The notes under the pieces are model-generated. The model searched no databases, had not been told where the DNA came from, and was given only the letters and a program-made list of their open reading frames with translations. The position numbers and the translations under genes are program-made. Shown here one piece after another: positions 23,065-35,072 of a stretch of 63,462 nt of DNA. The DNA comes from Planctomycetaceae bacterium (lineage in GTDB: Bacteria; Planctomycetota; Planctomycetia; Pirellulales; UBA1268), in contig CANFQO010000011.1 of assembly GCA_947449135.1 (NCBI GenBank), forward strand, positions 1 through 63,462. Direction: 5' to 3'. Position 1 is the first letter of the stretch, and the number at the start of each line of letters is the position of its first letter.

Positions 23065-25296
23065 ATGATCGACCCGAACGCAGCCATGGATGAACAATCG
23101 ACAGCCAGTTCGGCCGGCGCACTCGCCGTTCGGAATGGGTCTTTGGCGCCGCGTCAGCAACTGCCGGAGTATCCGACGGGGCCGTTGCCATCGTCCAGCG
23201 GACCCGACCAGGCGACCATCGGCGTTGACTATGTCCGCGCCATCCATGCGTTTCGGCGCCGCTGGCTGTCTGCCACGGCCCTGGGGCTGCTGCTGGCGAC
23301 CCTGACAGCCGTGCCGGCATGGATTTTCATGCCCCGCGGATATGAAGCTGTGGCCTGGCTTCGAGTGAGGGACAAGGGGGGCATGCTCAGTCAGGGACGC
23401 GACACAGCTGAGTACGAGTCTTACAAAAAGACTCAATTGCAGTTAATGAAAAGTCCCTACGTGCTGCAGGCGTCCCTCCGGAAACCGGGAATCGAGGGAT
23501 TGGAGACGCTCCGCGAGGCAGGACCCGATCCGATCGATTGGCTTTCGCGTTCATTGATGGTAACTGCGGCGCCGGAATCAGAGGTTGTGCAAGTGCGGCT
23601 GCGAGGCAAGCAGGCGGACGATGTCGCCAAAATCCTCAACGCGGTGATCACGTCGTTCCTCGACGACATTGTCAACAAGGACCGCACCGACCGGCTCGGC
23701 CGTCGCGACGCGCTCGAGAAGAAATTCAAGGAGAACATGGCCGAACTGCGGACTCGCCGTGAGACGCTGAACAATCTCGCCCGCACCCTCGGCACGAGGG
23801 ACAGCGCCGAGGTGGCCACCCAGCGCGGCCTGCTGATGGATCACGTGAGTACGTTGCGGAGCCTGCTCGTTCAGACACAACGGGATATTGCAGCCATCGA
23901 TGCCGAACTGTGGATCGCCGACGCCCGTGCGAGCGGAGAGATCTCGCCGGAGGAATCGCTTCCCGAGGAAATGATTGAAGCCACACTCGCGCGAGACCCC
24001 CAAATCATCGAGCTGAAAGACCGACTGGCCGGTCTCGAAGAAGCGATCTCGTTTCAGGAACAGCGAAGCGCCCGGAGCGGCAGCGAGCCGGCCGTCCGGA
24101 GGCTGCGTGCCCAGGGACAGGAACTCGTCGAGCGGATCGAGAGCAGGAGCCGGGAGCTCCGTCCGGCGATCGTTTCCCAACTGATGAACGATGCCGTCGG
24201 ACGGCGGATGGAGACGCCGGTGGTTCTCAAGAAGCGGCGGGAGATGCTGGCCAAGACCCTCGAGGACACGTCGAAGGAATTCGACAAACTGTCGAAGGAG
24301 GTCACCGAACTCGGCAAGGCCAACGCCGACATGGACGCGAGAAAAGTCGAACTGGAACATCTGCAGAGGGTGACCGATCAGATCGGGATCGAGCTGGAAA
24401 GCTCGGCGCTTGACCTCAACATGCCCAACCGCGTGACCCTCATTGAGCCCGCCGGCGTGCCCCGCGGAAACGACAGACTATTCCGCATCCTCCTCACCAT
24501 GCTGGCGGGAATGACCGGCCTCGTGATCGGCGGCGGAGCGATCGTAATGCGGGAGTACCTGCGGGATCACCTCAATGTGACTGAGGATATTTCGCGACGC
24601 GTGGGCGTCAGGGTGCTCGGTACCTTTCCGCAGGTCTCCAGGCTCAAAAAGGGACGGGACTACGGTGCCGTGATGGCAGAGAGCGGCGATTCCATCCGGA
24701 CACTCATCGCCCAGAATGGCCGTGAGGCGCCCAAGGTGATTCTCGTCACCAGTGCGGTCGAGTCAGAGGGCAAGACGACGTTTGCCGCCCAGTTGGCGGC
24801 CAGCCTGGCGCGTGCCGACAAACGTACGCTGCTTCTGGACGGTGACCTGCGGCACCCCGGCGCCCATGTCGCGCTGGAGTTGGAACTGCGTACCGGCCTG
24901 CCCGAACTCCTGCGCGGCGAAGTCGGCAACGACGAGGTGGTGCAGCCCACAGGCATTGAAGGCCTGTTCGCGGTGACGGGTGGAGCTTGCGATTATGCTG
25001 CAATCTCGGCGTTGTCGCGGCCCGAACTGGCCCGGATCATCCAGGGTTTTCGGGATTCCTTCGACCACATCGTGATCGACGGCGGGCCCGTGCTGGAAGT
25101 GTCGGACTCGCTCCTGTTGGGCCAGCAGAGCGATGCGGTGATCCTCTCGACCATGCTTGATGTGAGCTGTGTGCCGCAGGTGAATGCTGCTGTCGACCGG
25201 CTAATGTCAGTCAACGCGAGGTTGTTGGGAGTGATCGTGCACGGCGGCACCGTGGCTCCGCCGCGGCGGCGGTCAGCCTTGCCGGTGCCTGCGTAA
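23065..25296 (+). CDS. Wzc-like chain-length determinant / bacterial tyrosine kinase
   Basis: 743 residues. Layout: a long proline-rich lead; a first membrane segment (SATALGLLLATLTAVPAWIFM); a periplasmic part of about 380 residues with coiled coils; a second membrane segment (ILLTMLAGMTGLVIGGGAIVM) near residue 480; and a cytoplasmic BY-kinase domain. The kinase has Walker A SAVESEGKTT (563-572), Walker A' LLLDGDLRHP (DGD at 592-594) and Walker B HIVIDGGPVL. The C-terminus ends in PPRRRSALPVPA and lacks the Tyr cluster of classical Wzc, so control by autophosphorylation is unlikely or altered. It should set chain length in polysaccharide export. Confidence 0.9.
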   Translation: MIDPNAAMDEQSTASSAGALAVRNGSLAPRQQLPEYPTGPLPSSSGPDQATIGVDYVRAIHAFRRRWLSATALGLLLATLTAVPAWIFMPRGYEAVAWLRVRDKGGMLSQGRDTAEYESYKKTQLQLMKSPYVLQASLRKPGIEGLETLREAGPDPIDWLSRSLMVTAAPESEVVQVRLRGKQADDVAKILNAVITSFLDDIVNKDRTDRLGRRDALEKKFKENMAELRTRRETLNNLARTLGTRDSAEVATQRGLLMDHVSTLRSLLVQTQRDIAAIDAELWIADARASGEISPEESLPEEMIEATLARDPQIIELKDRLAGLEEAISFQEQRSARSGSEPAVRRLRAQGQELVERIESRSRELRPAIVSQLMNDAVGRRMETPVVLKKRREMLAKTLEDTSKEFDKLSKEVTELGKANADMDARKVELEHLQRVTDQIGIELESSALDLNMPNRVTLIEPAGVPRGNDRLFRILLTMLAGMTGLVIGGGAIVMREYLRDHLNVTEDISRRVGVRVLGTFPQVSRLKKGRDYGAVMAESGDSIRTLIAQNGREAPKVILVTSAVESEGKTTFAAQLAASLARADKRTLLLDGDLRHPGAHVALELELRTGLPELLRGEVGNDEVVQPTGIEGLFAVTGGACDYAAISALSRPELARIIQGFRDSFDHIVIDGGPVLEVSDSLLLGQQSDAVILSTMLDVSCVPQVNAAVDRLMSVNARLLGVIVHGGTVAPPRRRSALPVPA

Positions 25297-25347
25297 AGCG
25301 CGCGTGTTCGGGGGCCACGAGGGAGCCAGCAACAAATCGAGGGACGT

Positions 25348-28143
<2,796 letters not shown>

Positions 28144-28173
28144 CGCCGCCGGACCCGGCCAGTCTGACCACCG

Positions 28174-30597
28174 TCAGTCAGCCGGTTCCAGAGCACCGTG
28201 GCCGAGAATGAATTTTCGGGTGCCGGCGGGGCCGTCAAAGATGACGGTGCCGACAGCGCGAGGGCCTGTTCCACTGATGCCACAGATGCTGCCCTCGCCG
28301 TATTCGGGATGCCGTACCCTTTGTCCCATCTCGTAGGTTCGCTTGACCGGTTGCAGTCCCCCCAAGCGGCTCGCGAGGTCCGTAGCCCGCTCAATCGCCG
28401 CATCGAGTCCTCGCCGGCGGGCCGAGGCTGGCCGCTCCGTTTTTTTCTTCGGTGAGGCATGCTCCTCATATGCATCCGACTCGTCTAATTCCAGCACCAG
28501 ACCGTCGGGGCGACGCATCGAGGGGCCACCTCCCGGTGCTGCGCCAGTGCCGTCGGCCGAGTCGTCGCTGGCGACCTGAGCGTAGTCGTCTTCGACCACC
28601 CCCCACCTGGCCCATGTCGCGGCCGATGCTGGCGCTTCCGTGCCGGTTACGACCGTCTCGGTACCGGTCATCTCTGTCAGGAACAGGCTCGGAGCGGAGA
28701 TCCGGCGGGTCCCACGGTAGTCACGCATACGAGCGGCACTGGCGTGCACCTCCTCTCGACCCCGCGTGATGCCGACGAACACCAACCGGCGTTCTTCTTC
28801 CATCTGTTCCGGCTGATCGATGCTCCGTTCATGGGGCAGGATGCCATCCTCCATCGCCACCAGATAGACCACGGGAAATTCCAGTCCCTTGGAGGCGTGG
28901 AGCGTCATCAGCGACACCCGGTTTTCCTGAGCGTCCCAAACGTCGGTATCGGCGACCAACGCCGTGGTTTCAAGGAATGACCCTAGGGCATCGTCGTCCG
29001 GCGTGGTCGGCTGGAAGGTTTCGCCGAATTGCCGTGCGGCTGTGACGAGTTCCTCGACGTTGGCGAGCCGATCCTCCCCCCCCTCGTCGCCGCCGTCCTC
29101 CGCGAGCATTCGTCGATATCCAGTCTTTTCAAGCACCGCATCGAGCAAGGCCGCCACGCTCCCTGTCGGCCCACCGGCCTGCGCTGCCAACTCGCCATGA
29201 AGCCGCGCAAACTGCACCAGCGCCGTGCCGGAACGCTTCGAGATGCCAGGAATCCTCGCCGCCTCGGCCGCCGCCTCCAGCAGACTGACACGCTTGTCAC
29301 TCGCCCATGACAGCAGGCGATCGAGCGACTGCTTCCCGATCCCGCGTGGAGGCACATTCACCACCCGTAGCAACGCCTCGTCGTCGCGGGGATTCTTGAG
29401 GAGCCGCAACCACGCGACGGCATCACGAATCTCCCTTCGCTTGAAGAACTCAAGCCCGCGCACCAATTGGTAGGGTACGCCACGACTGCGGAGGGCCACT
29501 TCCAAAGACCGCGAGAGGGCGTTGGTGCGAAAGAGGATTGCGAAATCTCGTGGTGTCCTTGAACCATCGGAAAGTGCCTGCGCGATTTCATCCGCAATCC
29601 GATCGGCTTCGTCGTGGCTCGACGCATCGAGAACGATCCGCACCGGCGAGCCCGGGGCTGCATCCGTGATCAACCGCTTCGGCTTTCGACGGCTGTTGTG
29701 GGCGATGAGCCGATCGGCTGTACCGAGAATATTGGAAGTACTGCGATAGTTGTGTTCGAGCTTGACGACCGTGGCCGAGGGATAATCCCGCTCGAACTCG
29801 AGGATATTGCGGATGCTCGCGCCGCGCCAGCCATAGATCGCCTGGTCCGGATCGCCAGTCACCGCGAGATTTGGGTGATCGATCGAGAGACCTCGCACAA
29901 TGCAATATTGCACCGCGTTTGTGTCCTGGTATTCGTCGACAAGGATCCACCGGTGCCGCGCGTCGAGCATTCGTCGCAGGTCGGGGTTGTCGATCAGCAT
30001 GCGGGCGATGTGCACGAGCAGGTCATCGAAGTCAACCGAGTTTGCCTCCAGCATCATCTGTTGGTAGGCAGGCCAGACCCGCTTGGCGACCTCGTCGACA
30101 GGACGACCCCATCGGGGCTCGAACGACTCTGGCGTCGTCAGTTCGTTCTTCGCCCGGCTGATAACCCCCGCCACACGGTCGATCGGGGTGTGCGTCAACG
30201 ACAGCCCAAGTTTCTTGGCCGCACGCTTCAGCAGTGAGCCGGCATCATCGGGATCGAGGATCGAATAGTCGCTTGTCAATCCGACAAGGCGTGCGTTCTT
30301 TCGCAGCAGGCGAGCGGCAAACCGATGAAATGTACCCATCTCTACCGGTTGCGGACCGACGAGCTCCGACACTCGACGCCGCATTTCATCAGCCGCCTTG
30401 TTGGTAAAGGACAGCGCCACGATCTGTTCTGCAGGAACGCCGGCCGAGATCAGGTGCGCAATTCGGTGGGTCACGACGCGGGTTTTACCGCTGCCGGGGC
30501 CTGCTAGCACCAACAGCGGCCCCTCAACATGCGTGGCCGCACGCTGTTGCGATGGATTCAACGTGTCGAGGGAAAGGGCTGAAGAATGGGCAGGCAC
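28174..30597 (-). CDS. pcrA: UvrD/PcrA-type superfamily 1 DNA helicase
   Basis: 807 residues starting at a GTG (30595-30597). Walker A AGPGSGKT at about 32-39, motif Ia LSFTNKAADEMRRR, motif II ILVDEYQDTN, motif III VTGDPDQAIYGWRGA, motif IV LEHNYRST, motif V MTLHASKGLEFPVVYLV and motif VI RRLVFVGITRGRE are all present. A C-terminal extension (EHASPKKKTERPASARRR) ends with a Tudor-like region seen in PcrA proteins (YEMGQRVRHPEYGEGSICGI). It unwinds DNA in repair and replication restart. It is convergent with fcl, with 30 bases between the stops. Confidence 0.95.
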   Translation of the reverse strand: MPAHSSALSLDTLNPSQQRAATHVEGPLLVLAGPGSGKTRVVTHRIAHLISAGVPAEQIVALSFTNKAADEMRRRVSELVGPQPVEMGTFHRFAARLLRKNARLVGLTSDYSILDPDDAGSLLKRAAKKLGLSLTHTPIDRVAGVISRAKNELTTPESFEPRWGRPVDEVAKRVWPAYQQMMLEANSVDFDDLLVHIARMLIDNPDLRRMLDARHRWILVDEYQDTNAVQYCIVRGLSIDHPNLAVTGDPDQAIYGWRGASIRNILEFERDYPSATVVKLEHNYRSTSNILGTADRLIAHNSRRKPKRLITDAAPGSPVRIVLDASSHDEADRIADEIAQALSDGSRTPRDFAILFRTNALSRSLEVALRSRGVPYQLVRGLEFFKRREIRDAVAWLRLLKNPRDDEALLRVVNVPPRGIGKQSLDRLLSWASDKRVSLLEAAAEAARIPGISKRSGTALVQFARLHGELAAQAGGPTGSVAALLDAVLEKTGYRRMLAEDGGDEGGEDRLANVEELVTAARQFGETFQPTTPDDDALGSFLETTALVADTDVWDAQENRVSLMTLHASKGLEFPVVYLVAMEDGILPHERSIDQPEQMEEERRLVFVGITRGREEVHASAARMRDYRGTRRISAPSLFLTEMTGTETVVTGTEAPASAATWARWGVVEDDYAQVASDDSADGTGAAPGGGPSMRRPDGLVLELDESDAYEEHASPKKKTERPASARRRGLDAAIERATDLASRLGGLQPVKRTYEMGQRVRHPEYGEGSICGISGTGPRAVGTVIFDGPAGTRKFILGHGALEPAD

Positions 30598-30763
30598 GGG
30601 AATTTCGCGTGGTGTGCAGGCCGAGGAAACCGGCCCTCGCGCCGAGGTTTATGCGGTGCGCTGGTAGCCAGTTTTTGTATGTTTGGAGTATATTCAGCGA
30701 GTCACGTTCTCGGGCGCGGTTGCCCGCTGAATCACGCAATTCATATCGCACGGGAGGGACCCC

Positions 30764-31090
30764 ATGCCCCGCATTCCTTATAAGAACCTAACCCAGTCTG
30801 ACGAAATGGCTGAGAAGCTCGAAATGAGCACGGCCGAGATCGGGCTGTCCGTCCGCACCACCAACTGTCTTGAGGAAAAAGGCATCTTTACGGTCCATGA
30901 CCTGCTCAACTGCACCCGTGCCGATCTTCTTTCGATCTCCAACTTCGGTGAAAAAACGCTGGAAGAGGTCTATCGCTCCCTTGAAAAAATCGGGTTTTAC
31001 CGCACCAGCCCCGCGTTGCCCGCCGGGATCGACGGGCCGCGGTCGCTCCGCGGAACCGAGACTCACGAAGAGGCCTGCAGCCAAGCTTGA
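30764..31090 (+). CDS. free-standing RNA polymerase alpha C-terminal domain protein
   Basis: 108 residues, with GGGAGG about 7 bases before the ATG. Residues about 20-85 match the alpha-CTD: IGLSVRTTNCLEEKGIFTVHDLLNCTRADLLSISNFGEKTLEEVYRSLEKIGF, the helix-hairpin-helix that binds UP elements and activators. There is no N-terminal domain, so it cannot form the alpha dimer. Similar small proteins exist in planctomycetes. The full-length rpoA is not in the window. It may compete with or recruit the polymerase; function inferred only. Confidence 0.85.
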   Translation: MPRIPYKNLTQSDEMAEKLEMSTAEIGLSVRTTNCLEEKGIFTVHDLLNCTRADLLSISNFGEKTLEEVYRSLEKIGFYRTSPALPAGIDGPRSLRGTETHEEACSQA

Positions 31091-31202
31091 TGCCAGTCAA
31101 AAAAAGAGAGTGTCATTTGTGAGGCGGGCAGCGTCGGTGGTGCAGACTGCATCGTCCTGGGCGTAGGGAGACAGTGCATTGTCGGCCCGCAGGAGATGGA
31201 TC

Positions 31203-32573
31203 GTGAGGCTGCCGCGATTTTATGCCAAAAAGCGTGGGCATCGGCGGACGGGTTCCCGCGAATGGGGAGTCGTGGGTGACGGTCTCTTCCACGGTGCACT
31301 CCTGTTGGCGGGGATGTGTTTCGGAGGTCTGCTTGTTTCCGGAGTAGCGGCTCCCGAATGGCGGATCAATCATGAGTTCCGTGAAACGACCGGCACGATC
31401 CTGGCCAAGGGCTTAGCCAAAACGACCGTTGCAGATCCGCCGGCAACGGTGATCACGAACTGGCGGCCCTGCCTGCTGGTGCGCTATTCGGCCAACGGCG
31501 TCATGCATGAGTCATGGAGCCATAGCACCACCGCCATAAACACGTCCGACCGTGAGGTCGCATTGCGGCGGTTGTCGGAATGGGCATTGGGAACCGAGGT
31601 CGTCTGCTGGTATGACCCCGCGTCTCCCACGATGGTGGTGCTGCAGCGCGGGTACAACTGGTGGTTGTGGCTGCTGTCCTTCCTCCTGCCCGGAGCCCTT
31701 GTGCTCATCGGCGGCACCGGCTTGGTGCGGGTGATCCGGGCATGGGGTAAATCAGAAGAGCATCGGGCCGCATCCGCCGGGATCTCCGAACTGCTCGATC
31801 CACTGGCTCAACCAGCGCTGGCGGCCCCCGGCTATCCCGCGGTGCCCATATGCGACGATCTTGTCAATTCACCCGGCACCGTCCTGCGATATCGGCTGCC
31901 CATCGAAAGTCCTGAGAGTTGGACCCTCGTGGGGTTCGGGTTGTTCGCCCTCCTATGGAATGCCGTGGTGGTCGTGCTGGCAGTCGGCGCCGGCCTCGAC
32001 CTGCTGGGGGGTAGGATCGACTGGTGGCTGTTTGCCCTTCTGGTGCCATTTCTTGGCGTGGGCATTGGCGGCATCACGCTGTTCATCAGAAGCCTCGTGT
32101 TCGCGACAGCTGTCGGGCCAACACAGCTTGAGATTTCGGATCATCCACTTCTTCCCGGTGGTCGTTATGACGTGCTCCTCGCTCAGGGCGGCACAGGAAC
32201 TTTTCAGACGCTCACGCTCTCGCTCGAACTGGAGGAGCAGGCGACATTCCGACAGGGAACCGACACCCGTACGGAGCAGGTGGTTGTGTGGAGGCAACAG
32301 GTGGCGTGTTTTCATGATGTGAGCGCGGCAACCGATTCCCGATTCGAGGCGAGGGCGGTTGTCGATGTGCCGAACATTGCGATGCATTCGTTCACGTCGG
32401 CACACAATGCCGTCCGATGGCGACTCGTCGTCCGCGGCACTCCCGAACGTTGGCCGGAGTTTTGCCGTACTTTTCCCATGGTGGTATTTCCCGTTGGCGT
32501 CGACTTGCCGGAGTCGGCATCCCGTTCACTCGTGGTCCATACGCGAACGCCGTCACAGGAGGTGACGCAATGA
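31203..32573 (+). CDS. DUF3592-domain membrane protein
   Basis: 456 residues. The GTG at 31203 is chosen since AGGAG lies 8 bases before it; an upstream TTG at 31179 is less likely. The domain order is: membrane segment (LFHGALLLAGMCFGGLLVSGV); an extracytoplasmic DUF3592 domain (TTGTILAKGL, RPCLLVRYSANGVMHES, VCWYDPASPTMVVLQRGY); two further membrane segments (WLWLLSFLLPGALVLIGG, VVVVLAVGAGLDLLGG); and a strand-rich C-terminal domain (YDVLLAQGGTGTFQTLTLSLELEEQ). It overlaps the next start by ATGA, so it is translationally coupled. No role is known for the family. Confidence 0.8.
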   Translation: MRLPRFYAKKRGHRRTGSREWGVVGDGLFHGALLLAGMCFGGLLVSGVAAPEWRINHEFRETTGTILAKGLAKTTVADPPATVITNWRPCLLVRYSANGVMHESWSHSTTAINTSDREVALRRLSEWALGTEVVCWYDPASPTMVVLQRGYNWWLWLLSFLLPGALVLIGGTGLVRVIRAWGKSEEHRAASAGISELLDPLAQPALAAPGYPAVPICDDLVNSPGTVLRYRLPIESPESWTLVGFGLFALLWNAVVVVLAVGAGLDLLGGRIDWWLFALLVPFLGVGIGGITLFIRSLVFATAVGPTQLEISDHPLLPGGRYDVLLAQGGTGTFQTLTLSLELEEQATFRQGTDTRTEQVVVWRQQVACFHDVSAATDSRFEARAVVDVPNIAMHSFTSAHNAVRWRLVVRGTPERWPEFCRTFPMVVFPVGVDLPESASRSLVVHTRTPSQEVTQ

Positions 32574-32998
32574 CCACTGCAACAGACCGGGTGCCTTCCA
32601 AACCAAAAATCGAGGTGCAGTTCGACAGGCCCCACCGGCAGCATGAACCCCGTGATACCCTCGCCGTCCGTTATCGAATCGAGGGGTGCGATGGCGAACG
32701 CATCTGTGCGATCGAGCATTCCGTCCTCTGGTACACCGAAGGCAAGGGTGAGGAGGATCTGGGCGTGCATTTTTTCCAGCGGGTCACCGACCGGGCCATG
32801 ATGCCGCCGGCGACGACAGCCGGCGCTTTCTCCACTCCGCTGCCGCAGAGTCCGCTTTCCTATGAAGGAGTGATCGTCAAGGTTCGCTGGTGCGTTCGTG
32901 TGAGACTCTTCTTCGATGGCTCACGGGACTTTGTGTCTGAGCACGTGTTCAATGTGGGCCATATACCTCCCGCCCGCATGCCGTCGGCGAGGGCCTGA
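32570..32998 (+). CDS. small beta-rich protein, possibly arrestin-like
   Basis: 142 residues from the ATG at 32570, preceded by AGGAGGTGA and overlapping the stop of the DUF3592 gene (ATGA). It is almost all beta strands: KIEVQFDRPHRQHEPRDTLAVRYRIEG, ICAIEHSVLWYTEGKGEE, and SPLSYEGVIVKVRWCVRVRLFF. The pattern resembles arrestin-like sandwich proteins and also the C-terminal part of the DUF3592 protein upstream, suggesting the two may interact or derive from one another. This is inference; I recognise no named family. Confidence 0.65.
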   Translation: MTTATDRVPSKPKIEVQFDRPHRQHEPRDTLAVRYRIEGCDGERICAIEHSVLWYTEGKGEEDLGVHFFQRVTDRAMMPPATTAGAFSTPLPQSPLSYEGVIVKVRWCVRVRLFFDGSRDFVSEHVFNVGHIPPARMPSARA

Positions 32999-33001
32999 CC
33001 G

Positions 33002-33727
33002 ATGCCAGGCATGGTTTCGAATCCATTTTCGACGCGGCATACGCGGCCGGGCAGCATCGCTCCGCTCGACGCCACGGGGAGGCCAGTCGATCTGGATGTG
33101 CTGCTCGATCGATTGCACGGCTTCGGTGGCACGGCGGCCATCGTGGGGCCGCATGGGAGCGGCAAGTCGACACTCCTGACGCATCTTGCTACCTGTCTCG
33201 AGCGGGATGGCAGACGAGCGCCACGAATACGCCTGCATTCCTGGGCTGACATACCGGCGGCCTGGAGGGCGATCCACCGGGCCGCTCCCGGCGACACCGT
33301 CTGCATTGACAGTTGGGAATGCACTGGCCGTCTCGTTGGTGGTCTGTTGCGAATCCTGGCCCGCGTGACAGGCTGCCACCTGCTCGTGACATCACACCAC
33401 CGAGTCGGCTTTCCGGAACTACTGCAGTGCACCACGAGCCCAGCGCTGCTGCGATCCATTGTCGGAGGCCTGCCCGCACACGGACTCTGGCTGGGAAAAG
33501 TCATCCACGCCGAGGACATCGACCAGGCTTTTGCGAACCACGGGGGCAATCTCCGCGAGTCGCTCTACGAACTCTATGACCGGTTCGAAGCGGCTGCTTC
33601 CCCGATTCAGTGCGTCGGTGGTGACGGTTCTATCGACCATACCGGTCTTACCGGCATCTACCGTAAAATTCATGAATCCGCAGACGGATTTTCTTACGTA
33701 GGCGCACCAGAGCGCAACCTAGGCTAG
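33002..33727 (+). CDS. P-loop ATPase, third gene of the DUF3592 operon
   Basis: 241 residues, starting 3 bases after the previous stop. A Walker A GPHGSGKST is at residues about 49-57 and a Walker B-like strand DTVCIDSWE at about 99-107, followed by LLVTSHHR (sensor-1-like). The fold is of the AAA or STAND type without an obvious helicase or transporter signature. It has no membrane segment, so the DUF3592 membrane protein could be its partner. Function unknown; the strict coupling of the three genes suggests one complex. Confidence 0.75.
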   Translation: MPGMVSNPFSTRHTRPGSIAPLDATGRPVDLDVLLDRLHGFGGTAAIVGPHGSGKSTLLTHLATCLERDGRRAPRIRLHSWADIPAAWRAIHRAAPGDTVCIDSWECTGRLVGGLLRILARVTGCHLLVTSHHRVGFPELLQCTTSPALLRSIVGGLPAHGLWLGKVIHAEDIDQAFANHGGNLRESLYELYDRFEAAASPIQCVGGDGSIDHTGLTGIYRKIHESADGFSYVGAPERNLG

Positions 33728-33789
33728 GGAAGATGGTGATCGAGCCGGCGAAACCGGCCGGTCGGCCCACCGAGCCTCAGGAGTCTGCG

Positions 33790-34980
33790 ATGAGAATCCG
33801 TCGTTCCTTTTTCGTCATGCTGCTGGCAGCTGGTACCGCAGGCATGATGCCGACTACCTGCACAGCGCAGTGCTGCCTGACAGACCTCTTCGCGGGCTGC
33901 CGCAAGCCGCCGGCGGCCTATGCCGTTGCTCCCGTTCCCGCGCCGATCATGGCACCGGTCATGGCGCCAGTTGCGGCACCGATCCCCGCGCCACCGCCAC
34001 CGGTCGTTGTGCCCGTTCAGCAGGTGAGCTATGTGCCGGAAACGACCTACAAAACGCAGTACCAGTGCGTCCCTGTTACCAGCTACAAGCCGTCCAGCGA
34101 GATCGATCCCTGCACGGGATGCCCGCGTGAATGCATGGAGCAGGTGACGCAGTACGTACAGCAACCGGTCAATGTGCCGGTCACGCAGTACCGCGCCGTG
34201 TATTCAACGAAGTACGTGCAGATGCAGCCGGGGTATACCGGCGCAGGCACCGGAGCCTACGCCGCGCCGGGAGCGGTAGGAGCGCCCATGATGGCACCGG
34301 CTTCCGCCGGCACGGCCCCCAGTCCGTTCGCATCGTCCGTTCAAGCGCCGCCGCAGGCGTGGGGATCGGCTGGGACGGATGTGTCACAGCAACTCATCCA
34401 GCCTGGAATGCCGCAAAATATTGCCGCTCCGGCGATGGCCCCCGCCATGGTCCCGCAGCAGGGATACCAGCAGCCCACGTTCCAGCAGCCCGTCGTGCCA
34501 CAGAGTGGCATGTATGCCACGCCCGCGCCGTCGGCAGTGCAGCCACAGCCAACCGCCCCCCCCACGCTCTCGCCCACGCCCTCGCTGAAACCGATTCCTG
34601 AACTTCAGCGAGTGCCGGGTCAGAGTGGCGTGGGCTCTGCCCCTTCGTCGCAGCCCGCGGTCCCCGTCAGCCCCGGTGCCGCACCGTCGGTACAGACCTA
34701 TCGGTCCCCTCTCACCACCGTACCGCCGCCGTCCCTTGCCCCGATGGGCGGAAATGGCACCACGAGTGGCACTGGCAGCGGCACAAGCACGAGCGGCAGC
34801 AATGGCATGCCTGTTCTCCCCGGGGGTGGCCCCAGTGCTGCGACCGGTGCTTTTCCGAAGCTGCTTGAGCCGACCGGGCACACGACCTCGTGGCAGCCTG
34901 CCGCCGGCTGGCAACCGTCCCAGTTGGCACGGCCGTCTGGATACCCGACCGCTGCCCTGCCCGGCCGCGTACAGGAATGA
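33790..34980 (+). CDS. secreted Pro/Ala/Gln-rich envelope protein
   Basis: 396 residues from the ATG at 33790 (AGGAG lies 6 bases upstream; an earlier start at 33733 adds a lead without a signal). MRIRRSFFVMLLAAGTAGMMPTTCTA is a signal peptide. Near the start are Cys pairs (CCLTDLFAGC) and a conserved core with YVPETTYKTQYQCVPVTSYKP, DPCTGCPRECMEQVTQYVQQP and VTQYRAVYSTKYVQ. The rest is low-complexity Pro, Ala, Gln, Ser and Gly. Planctomycete genomes carry many such Cys- and Pro-rich secreted proteins, which may build the protein-rich cell wall. Function unproved. Confidence 0.75.
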   Translation: MRIRRSFFVMLLAAGTAGMMPTTCTAQCCLTDLFAGCRKPPAAYAVAPVPAPIMAPVMAPVAAPIPAPPPPVVVPVQQVSYVPETTYKTQYQCVPVTSYKPSSEIDPCTGCPRECMEQVTQYVQQPVNVPVTQYRAVYSTKYVQMQPGYTGAGTGAYAAPGAVGAPMMAPASAGTAPSPFASSVQAPPQAWGSAGTDVSQQLIQPGMPQNIAAPAMAPAMVPQQGYQQPTFQQPVVPQSGMYATPAPSAVQPQPTAPPTLSPTPSLKPIPELQRVPGQSGVGSAPSSQPAVPVSPGAAPSVQTYRSPLTTVPPPSLAPMGGNGTTSGTGSGTSTSGSNGMPVLPGGGPSAATGAFPKLLEPTGHTTSWQPAAGWQPSQLARPSGYPTAALPGRVQE

Positions 34981-35072
34981 TCGGGCTTGATACGATACCG
35001 GCAGCCTGACCCTGCATGACGTCGCCTGTTCCCCAGGGTGATTGAGCAGAGGAAGCCGTCCTGAGGCGCGCC

